Assembly: GCA_023415845.1 (NCBI GenBank)
Contig: JAEZJB010000009.1
Coordinates: 1-5,798, forward strand
From: Chloroflexota bacterium
GTDB lineage: Bacteria; Chloroflexota; Chloroflexia; Thermomicrobiales; UBA6265
DNA: 5,798 nucleotides
Direction of reading: 5' to 3'
The position numbers and the translations under genes are program-made. Positions 1 through 5,798 of the stretch are shown here, one piece after another; the first letter of the stretch is position 1, and each line of letters opens with the position of its first letter. Under the pieces are notes generated by a model that worked only from the letters and a program-made list of their open reading frames with translations, was not told the origin of the DNA and did no database searches.

Positions 1-1189
1 TGGTGGGAACCGCGGACGAATACTGAAGGCGCCGTTGTGATTCTGGTCCGCCGTGGATTTCGATCAGCACCGGGAATGGGCCATCACCCTCCGGTTTGAA
101 CAGGAAGCCCGGGATTTCGCGGCCATCGAACGTCGGGAAACTGACCAGTTCCGGGGTTGAAGTGACTGGGCGCCGGTCTGGCTCTTCACCACCGATCGTT
201 CGGAAATTGCCGTCGTTTTCTGCGACAACAATCACCGACGGATCCTCGGCGGTGGAGAATCCGAAGACCACTAGCGAAGAGTTGCTGGACCAGGTGAAGC
301 GGTCAACAGTGCCGTCAGGAAGGTTGTTAAGCTGGATTTTCTGCGTACGTTCGCCGGTACTTTGGATTTCTACTCGTGACCATCCTCCATCGTTGATGGC
401 GACAATGAAGCGGGTTCCGTCAGGTGAAATCCGGAAAGATTCAACGTCTCGATCGGGCACATCAAGGACCGTTCGGCGACTTCCGATGCTAATTTCAATC
501 GCATCCAGGCGGACGAACTCGGTTCCTTCGTTGGTGAGGAACCAGACTTCGCGATCGTCAGGACGGAAGGAGGCCCCAAGAATCCAGGCCTCTCCCTCGT
601 GTGGCGTCAGATTCCGGCTTTCTCTCCTCGCCCGGTTCACCAGCCAGACATCGGCGTCGAGGTTGGCGTTCGTGCGGATGACCAAAACGGCGCTGCCATC
701 GCTGCTGACCGCAACTGGAGCAGCGGTCCCGGCGTCCTCCATCAGCAGATCGATGTCACCGGTCTGAAGGTCGATGGCGACGATGTCGAACGTTGATTCA
801 TCGCGAGCGTTGGATTTGACGATCACCGTCCGGCCGTCGGGGGTGATCGGTCCTGGCTCGTGCATGGCGTCAAGCCGGTTGGTGAGGTTCGTCGGATTGG
901 TATCGCCCGGTGCGAGCCGCCAGACCTGCTGACGCTCATCGCCGCCGGTGTCCATGCCAAATACGACAACGCCATCCCGGGTTCCACTCAGGCTGAGGAT
1001 CCGCTCGCTGAACGAGGTGACGGGCGTGACGCTCCCGGACGGCAGGTCGAGCCACGAAAGTTGTGGCACTCCACTGCGATCATCGAGAATGGCCACCGTA
1101 TCCGGACCGACGAATACTGGCTGGCTGTATGAGGGCCGGTCGAAGTACGCCGCTGCACGTGCTCTCAAGGTCTCCGGGTCAAATGTCAC
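1..1189 (-). CDS. S9 family peptidase (prolyl oligopeptidase / acylaminoacyl-peptidase type), partial: C-terminal part lies off the window
   Basis: Serine peptidase of the S9 type, expected to cleave oligopeptides in the cytoplasm. The frame is open from a GTG at 1189 to the window edge (396 codons). The start is supported by AAGGGAGG five bases upstream, and no signal peptide is visible. Residues about 20-345 read as a beta-propeller with recurring WD40-like (PD40) turns: TPDGR 116-120, SSDGS 162-166, RPDDR 209-213, SPDGT 255-259. From about 346 the alpha/beta-hydrolase domain begins (SFPTFDGREIPGF at 350-362), followed by VLIEIHGGPESQ with HGGP at 379-382, the hallmark segment of S9 enzymes near the oxyanion hole. 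The catalytic Ser (GxSxGG), Asp and His should lie in the roughly 230-250 residues missing at the left, so activity cannot be judged. It is divergent from the exported peptidase at 1281. Its middle part is lower in GC than its neighbours. Confidence 0.93.
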   Translation of the reverse strand, partial: MTFDPETLRARAAAYFDRPSYSQPVFVGPDTVAILDDRSGVPQLSWLDLPSGSVTPVTSFSERILSLSGTRDGVVVFGMDTGGDERQQVWRLAPGDTNPTNLTNRLDAMHEPGPITPDGRTVIVKSNARDESTFDIVAIDLQTGDIDLLMEDAGTAAPVAVSSDGSAVLVIRTNANLDADVWLVNRARRESRNLTPHEGEAWILGASFRPDDREVWFLTNEGTEFVRLDAIEISIGSRRTVLDVPDRDVESFRISPDGTRFIVAINDGGWSRVEIQSTGERTQKIQLNNLPDGTVDRFTWSSNSSLVVFGFSTAEDPSVIVVAENDGNFRTIGGEEPDRRPVTSTPELVSFPTFDGREIPGFLFKPEGDGPFPVLIEIHGGPESQRRLQYSSAVPT

Positions 1190-1194
1190 GCTAA

Positions 1195-1202
1195 CCTCCC
1201 TT
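1195..1202 (-). promoter_or_regulatory. Shine-Dalgarno site of the S9 peptidase
   Basis: Read on the minus strand this is AAGGGAGG, followed by the five-base spacer TTAGC and then GTG at 1189. It is a near-ideal ribosome binding site and is what fixes the non-ATG start of the S9 peptidase gene. Confidence 0.8.
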
Positions 1203-1251
1203 ATCCTCCCGATCCACGGCGATGTGCCCTGGTCGGACCTGATTTTCCTTC

Positions 1252-1265
1252 GCCGCCATGGCGGC
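1252..1265. repeat. Perfect 14-bp palindrome GCCGCCATGGCGGC, possible operator
   Basis: The sequence equals its own reverse complement across all 14 bases. It ends 15 bases before the ATG at 1281 and 7 bases before the GGAG site. A dimeric regulator could bind here, or it could act in the 5' leader of the exported peptidase mRNA. With no loop it would form only a poor RNA hairpin, so a protein site is the likelier reading if it is functional at all. In GC-rich DNA such a palindrome can also arise by chance. Confidence 0.35.
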
Positions 1266-1280
1266 TACACGCGGAGCTCG

Positions 1281-2600
1281 ATGTCCATGCCGCATTTTCG
1301 TCCGATTCTGGTCGTTGTCACGGCCCTCCTGCTCGGTGTAGCTCCGGTCATGGCCCAGATGGACCCCGACGTGCTGGCGGGCATCGAGGCTGAGATGCAG
1401 GACATACGGGAACTCGAGCTGAAGGATCCGATCAATGTCGCGACGATCTCGCAGGCGGATTACAGCAGCCAGGCAGTCGACGATCTGGACGTCGACTACC
1501 CGCCCGACGAACGGGCCCAGGACACGCGAATCCTGGTGGCGTTCGGCCTGCTTCCGCCCGACCAGGACCTCGGAGAAGCGTACGTCGAGCTGCTCGGCGG
1601 CAGCGTGGCGGGCTATTACGACCCCTACACCGGAGAGATGGTGATCGTTTCGTTGGGGGCCAGCGACGAATTCGGGGCGTTCGATCAGGTGACGTATGCC
1701 CACGAGACGGTTCACGCGCTGCAGGACCAGAACTTCGATCTGGCTGCGCTCCTTGACTCCGAGCAGGCAATGACGACGGACGAGTCGCTGGCGCTGCGGG
1801 CCCTCGTGGAAGGCGATGCGACCGTCGCGGAACTCGACTTTCTCCTGTCGGATCCGACCCTCGCCCGGGAATACCTGGCCGAGGTGCAGGACATGGATCT
1901 CGACGCTGGCATGCTCGATGACCTGCCGCCATTCCTGGTTGGAACCCTGATGTTTCCATACGACCAGGGCTACGAGTTCGTGCAGTTCCTCTATGACGAA
2001 GGTGGCTGGGATCTGATCAACGCTGCCTACGACGATCTCCCCGCTTCATCGGAGCAGGTGCTGCATCCCGAAAAGTACCTGGCGGGAGAGTTGCCGATAG
2101 CGGTGGAAGTTGCTGACCACTCGTCGCTGCTGGGGGCTGACTGGACCGAGATCGACCAGGACACCCTCGGCGAATTCGTGATTTCGATCATTCTGGGAGA
2201 GAGTGAGCTGTCAGCCAGCCAGGTCGAGCGAGCCGCCAACGGCTGGGGCGGCGATGCCTATTCGGTGATTGCGTCAGATGATGAGCTTGCCGTCACCTGG
2301 GAGACGGTGTGGGATACGGAACAGGACGCGACCGAGTTCGCCCGCGCAATGACGATTCGGGAAGCGGGTCGAATGGGGGTGACGCCGACGACCGACGGCC
2401 ACACCTCCCTCCTGGCGGCAGATGACGTGGTCGTGCAGATTAGCCAGGACGGAACCACGGTTTCCTACGTACAGGCACCGACCGTCGAAGACCTCGATGT
2501 CCTCGTGGGCGCGGCGATGCCGACGGGCACACCGGTGGCCTTCATGCCTGGTTCAGGTGCCCTTGTCGAAACGTCACGCCGCAGTGAAGATGCGGCCTGA
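1281..2600 (+). CDS. Exported, putative zinc metallopeptidase (HExxH, gluzincin-like), substrate unknown
   Basis: A 439-residue protein with a typical signal peptide: a short basic start, the hydrophobic core ILVVVTALLLGVAPV, and probable cleavage after VMA at about residue 25. There is no lipobox Cys and no C-terminal anchor, so it is probably secreted. The core holds GYYDPYTGEMVIVS (111-124), then the zinc-motif helix AHETVHALQDQNFDL with H141, E142 and H145. E177 in LVEGDA, 31 residues after H145, is a plausible third ligand. A C-terminal part has GWGGD (321-325) and WETVWDTEQDATEF (340-353), a pattern I recall from uncharacterised actinobacterial and Chloroflexota proteins. The start at 1281 was chosen because it directly precedes the signal peptide; GGAG at 1273-1276 is close (4 bases) and would also serve the in-frame ATG at 1287 (10 bases). 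The frame is open further upstream, but that part lies antisense to the S9 gene. Peptidase activity is inferred from the motif, and the protein is strikingly acidic. Confidence 0.85.
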   Translation: MSMPHFRPILVVVTALLLGVAPVMAQMDPDVLAGIEAEMQDIRELELKDPINVATISQADYSSQAVDDLDVDYPPDERAQDTRILVAFGLLPPDQDLGEAYVELLGGSVAGYYDPYTGEMVIVSLGASDEFGAFDQVTYAHETVHALQDQNFDLAALLDSEQAMTTDESLALRALVEGDATVAELDFLLSDPTLAREYLAEVQDMDLDAGMLDDLPPFLVGTLMFPYDQGYEFVQFLYDEGGWDLINAAYDDLPASSEQVLHPEKYLAGELPIAVEVADHSSLLGADWTEIDQDTLGEFVISIILGESELSASQVERAANGWGGDAYSVIASDDELAVTWETVWDTEQDATEFARAMTIREAGRMGVTPTTDGHTSLLAADDVVVQISQDGTTVSYVQAPTVEDLDVLVGAAMPTGTPVAFMPGSGALVETSRRSEDAA

Positions 2601-2634
2601 CATCGGAAATTCCCACCATGTGCCTAAAATGTGC

Positions 2635-2640
2635 AGGAGA
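2635..2640 (+). promoter_or_regulatory. Shine-Dalgarno site of the GH2 gene
   Basis: AGGAGA lies five bases before the ATG at 2646. It decides the start: the in-frame GTG at 2631 would place this element inside the coding region and has no comparable site of its own. Confidence 0.8.
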
Positions 2641-2645
2641 ACCTC

Positions 2646-4430
<1,785 letters not shown>

Positions 4431-4442
4431 CCACGTCTGCTG

Positions 4443-4478
4443 AATGCCCCGATCGCCATACGGCGATCGGGGCATTTT
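4443..4478 (+). terminator. Rho-independent terminator after the GH2 gene
   Basis: A perfect 15-bp stem: AATGCCCCGATCGCC at 4443-4457 and its exact complement at 4462-4476, with the four-base loop ATAC. It closes into TTTT (4475-4478), of which two bases lie past the stem. It begins 12 bases after the GH2 stop. There is no T run on the minus-strand side, so it should work mainly for plus-strand transcription. Confidence 0.85.
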
Positions 4479-4623
4479 CCATCCCATTCAAAGGGGCTCT
4501 ACCTGCGGAGTGTCGTCATCCCCTCACGCCAATCCCCCGGCGAGGGTGGTTGACCTGAAGGCTCTGCGTTGGGGCGGCGGGTCCCGTCTCAAGCCCGGCG
4601 ATGCGGACCGATTCACGCCGGGT
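4479..4623. other. Convergent intergenic spacer between the GH2 terminator and the cupin stop
   Basis: GC-rich spacer between two genes that point at each other. Short open frames exist but none has a ribosome binding site or a recognisable product. I see no RNA gene. The only structure is the inverted repeat at its right end. Confidence 0.6.
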
Positions 4624-4624
4624 T
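4592..4624 (-). terminator. Weak hairpin at the end of the cupin gene, possible terminator
   Basis: AGCCCGGCG at 4592-4600 pairs with CGCCGGGTT at 4616-4624 (nine pairs, one of them G-U) around a 15-base loop, overlapping the cupin stop codon. On the minus strand no T run follows, so it is not a standard intrinsic terminator. It could be an RNA-stabilising 3' structure, or chance in GC-rich DNA. Confidence 0.3.
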
Positions 4625-4998
4625 CAGGCCGACTGGTCCTCGGCGATGGTCATCGTTCCGGGTAGCAGAATGGAGAGATGGGTCATGGACTTGCCGGGAC
4701 GGGCGCCGTGCCAATGGCGTTCACCCGGCTGGATGAGGATGACATCTCCGACCGTCACCTCATGTTCCCCGTCGGCGTCGGCCACGATACCCTCGCCGTC
4801 AGTGACCACCAGAACCTGCTCGGTGCTGTGGCTGTGCCACCGGTTTCGGGCGCCGTCAACGAACGTGATGGCCGTCACTCGCTGGGAAGGTGCGTCGCCT
4901 TCGGCCACGAGGTTCTGGCCCCTGACGTCACCGATGAACATTTCGGGTCGGTCCTGCGGAGTGCTCTCGCGCACATCCTGCGTGGTGATCTTGACCAT
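4624..4998 (-). CDS. Small single-domain cupin protein with a predicted 3-His/1-Gln metal site
   Basis: A 124-residue protein that is almost entirely one cupin barrel. Cupin motif 1 is RWHSHSTEQVLVVTDGEG (53-70) and motif 2 is GDVILIQPGERHWHGARPG (84-102), followed by KSMTHLSI. Predicted metal ligands are H55, H57, Q61 and H95. This arrangement, and the PGExHWHGA...MTHL wording, recall the small manganese cupins that include bacterial hydroxynitrile lyases (GtHNL type), but many such cupins have other or unknown roles, so no reaction is assigned. No signal peptide; cytoplasmic. The start is the least certain part: the ATG at 4998 begins the MVKITT segment but has only a distant AAAGGG, and an in-frame ATG at 5019 would add seven residues, also without a clear ribosome binding site. 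The frame stays open upstream only because it runs antisense to the phosphoesterase. It is divergent from that gene and convergent with GH2. Confidence 0.85.
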   Translation of the reverse strand: MVKITTQDVRESTPQDRPEMFIGDVRGQNLVAEGDAPSQRVTAITFVDGARNRWHSHSTEQVLVVTDGEGIVADADGEHEVTVGDVILIQPGERHWHGARPGKSMTHLSILLPGTMTIAEDQSA

Positions 4999-5024
4999 GC
5001 CCGTACCATTCCCTTTCATGTTGG

Positions 5025-5037
5025 TGCAGAATCTGCA
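5025..5037. repeat. 13-bp inverted repeat TGCAGA-A-TCTGCA, possible operator
   Basis: Two perfect six-base arms around a single central base, placed in the spacer between two divergent genes, where a dimeric repressor could control either or both. There is no second copy in the window, and no regulator gene is adjacent, so the role is inferred from position and symmetry only. Confidence 0.35.
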
Positions 5038-5070
5038 TTTCCTCGGATCATCGCTCCATTCTCCACGACA

Positions 5071-5078
5071 AGGAAAGG
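5071..5078 (+). promoter_or_regulatory. Purine-rich ribosome binding site candidate of the metallophosphoesterase
   Basis: AGGAAAGG lies 11 bases before the ATG at 5090, a rather long spacing. An in-frame GTG at 5078 would be too close to the AGGA part. The ATG is preferred because it begins the standard MKVAVIADIHG segment of the family. Confidence 0.5.
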
Positions 5079-5089
5079 TGCCAGACTGC

Positions 5090-5798
5090 ATGAAAGTGGC
5101 AGTCATCGCTGACATCCACGGTTTCTCGCTGGCGCTCGACCGGGTACTGGCCGCGATTGCTGCCGAACCCGGAGTTGACCGGATCATCGCTGCGGGCGAT
5201 TTGGCGGAAGGTGGTCCGGATCCTGCTGGCGTGGTCGATCGGCTCCGGGCCGCTGGTATCCAATCGGTGCAGGGCAATACCGACCGTGATCTGGCGGCGG
5301 CCGTCCGGACCTCGACCTCGGCCCGCTGGACCATGGACCGGCTGGGAACGGATCGCCTTGCCTGGCTGCGCGGCCTGCCATTCGAGATCCGGGTTACGCC
5401 GGAAGGATCGACCGGTCCAGGCGATGACCTGCTGGTAGTGCATGCGAACCCACTGGACATGGATCGGCACATTCATCCCGAGTTCTCGGAGAGGGAGGTG
5501 CGCGAATTGACCGGAGACACCGCTGCGGCGGTCATCGCATTCGGTCACCTCCACATCGCCTACCAGCGGTCGCTTGGTGACACCCAGCTCATTGACGTAT
5601 CGGCCGTTGGCAATCCCAAGGATGAGGACCTTCGCTCGAAGTGGGGCCTCGTCACCTGGGATGACGATGAGCGGCGGTGGAGCACAGAACTTCGTTATGT
5701 GGACTATCCTCTTCAGGAGACGATCGACCTCTATCGCGAGAATGGTTACCCGAACTGGCAGAAGGCGGCACGCAAGCTCGAACGGGCTTCATACAAGG
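5090..5798 (+). CDS. Metallophosphoesterase, calcineurin-like / YfcE-type, partial at right edge
   Basis: A dinuclear-metal phosphoesterase of the calcineurin-like superfamily, expected to hydrolyse small phosphodiesters or phosphomonoesters in the cytoplasm; the substrate cannot be read from sequence. Of the protein, 236 residues are visible and there is no stop before the edge. All signature motifs are present in order: D8-I-H10 in VIADIHG, G36-D37 in AAGDLAEGG, G62-N63-T-D in QGNTD, H118 in LLVVHANP, and G152-H153-L-H155 in FGHLH. VSAVGNPKDED (170-180) fits the late segment commonly seen in the YfcE group. The visible length is already near the family norm of about 240-270, so probably only a short tail is missing. 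It starts 91 bp from the divergent cupin. No signal peptide. Confidence 0.92.
   Translation, partial: MKVAVIADIHGFSLALDRVLAAIAAEPGVDRIIAAGDLAEGGPDPAGVVDRLRAAGIQSVQGNTDRDLAAAVRTSTSARWTMDRLGTDRLAWLRGLPFEIRVTPEGSTGPGDDLLVVHANPLDMDRHIHPEFSEREVRELTGDTAAAVIAFGHLHIAYQRSLGDTQLIDVSAVGNPKDEDLRSKWGLVTWDDDERRWSTELRYVDYPLQETIDLYRENGYPNWQKAARKLERASYK

Larger units (their letters stand above)
1190..1280. promoter_or_regulatory. Divergent intergenic region between the S9 peptidase and the exported metallopeptidase
   Basis: Both genes are transcribed away from this 91-bp spacer, so it should hold promoters for both. I found no -35/-10 pair that I would defend on either strand. The recognisable elements are the minus-strand ribosome binding site at 1195-1202, a perfect palindrome at 1252-1265, and a weak GGAG at 1273-1276 before the plus-strand start. 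Confidence 0.5.
4999..5089. promoter_or_regulatory. Divergent intergenic region between the cupin and the metallophosphoesterase
   Basis: A 91-bp spacer that should carry promoters for both flanking genes; I cannot name a confident -35/-10 pair on either strand. It contains the inverted repeat at 5025-5037 and the purine-rich element at 5071-5078. If the cupin starts at 5019 the spacer shrinks to 70 bp. Confidence 0.5.

Noticed and set aside
96..1132. Several plus-strand open frames across the left part of the window (96-767, 599-796, 860-1132)
   Set aside because: They lie antisense to a continuous minus-strand S9 peptidase frame with recognisable propeller and HGGP motifs. Their translations are Ser/Arg-rich and unlike known proteins.
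1252..1261. GCCGCCATGG looks like a eukaryotic Kozak start
   Set aside because: The ATG at 1258 opens a frame that stops after 27 codons and is out of frame with the signal peptide. The genes here use bacterial ribosome binding sites, so the match comes from the palindrome.
2597..2630. Promoter before the GH2 gene: CTGACA at 2597-2602 and TAAAAT at 2625-2630
   Set aside because: Each hexamer is one mismatch from consensus, but they are 22 bases apart, and the implied start near 2637 would cut into the Shine-Dalgarno site.
4610..4630. GGTTC beside a hairpin suggested a tRNA T-arm
   Set aside because: There is no acceptor stem, D-arm or anticodon arm around it, and it overlaps the conserved cupin C terminus.
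4444..4665. Small plus-strand open frame starting in the terminator
   Set aside because: Its start lies inside the terminator stem, it has no ribosome binding site, and it has no recognisable motifs.
4999..5472. Long N-terminal extension of the cupin frame on the minus strand
   Set aside because: It is antisense to the metallophosphoesterase, rich in Ser/Arg, and unrelated to cupins. The cupin proper begins near 4998 or 5019.

Overview
This window looks like an ordinary chromosomal stretch from a high-GC, free-living bacterium. Most genes are about 65-70% GC by spot counts and have clear Shine-Dalgarno sites. The protein mix and wording (an S9 peptidase, a secreted HExxH protein with an ALQDQ motif, a cytoplasmic GH2 enzyme with a YTQLTD motif, a YfcE-like phosphoesterase) would suit Chloroflexota of the Thermomicrobia/Sphaerobacter type. 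That placement is from memory of family flavour and is not proven. I see no rRNA, tRNA, CRISPR array, insertion sequence, phage gene or attachment site.

Layout: (1) 1-1189, minus strand, the N-terminal 396 residues of an S9 (prolyl oligopeptidase-type) peptidase whose catalytic end lies beyond the left edge. (2) 1190-1280, a 91-bp divergent intergenic region with a perfect 14-bp palindrome. (3) 1281-2600, plus strand, an exported, probably zinc-dependent peptidase-like protein of unknown substrate. (4) 2646-4430, plus strand, a cytoplasmic glycoside hydrolase family 2 enzyme with both catalytic glutamates. It starts 45 bp after gene 3 with no terminator between, so the two may share a transcript. 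(5) 4443-4478, a strong intrinsic terminator closing that unit. (6) 4624-4998, minus strand, a small single-domain cupin. (7) 4999-5089, a second 91-bp divergent region with a 13-bp inverted repeat. (8) 5090-5798, plus strand, a metallophosphoesterase that runs off the right edge.

How the genes may work together: genes 1 to 4 can be read as a nutrient-scavenging neighbourhood, with an exported protease, an intracellular oligopeptidase and an intracellular glycosidase. This is inference from gene content only. The cupin and phosphoesterase have no obvious link to it.

I found no convincing undescribed system. The points most worth checking are the unassigned exported metallopeptidase family, the substrate of a GH2 enzyme that has Leu in place of the glucuronate-binding Lys, the 3-His/1-Gln metal site predicted in the cupin, and the two small palindromes in the divergent regions.
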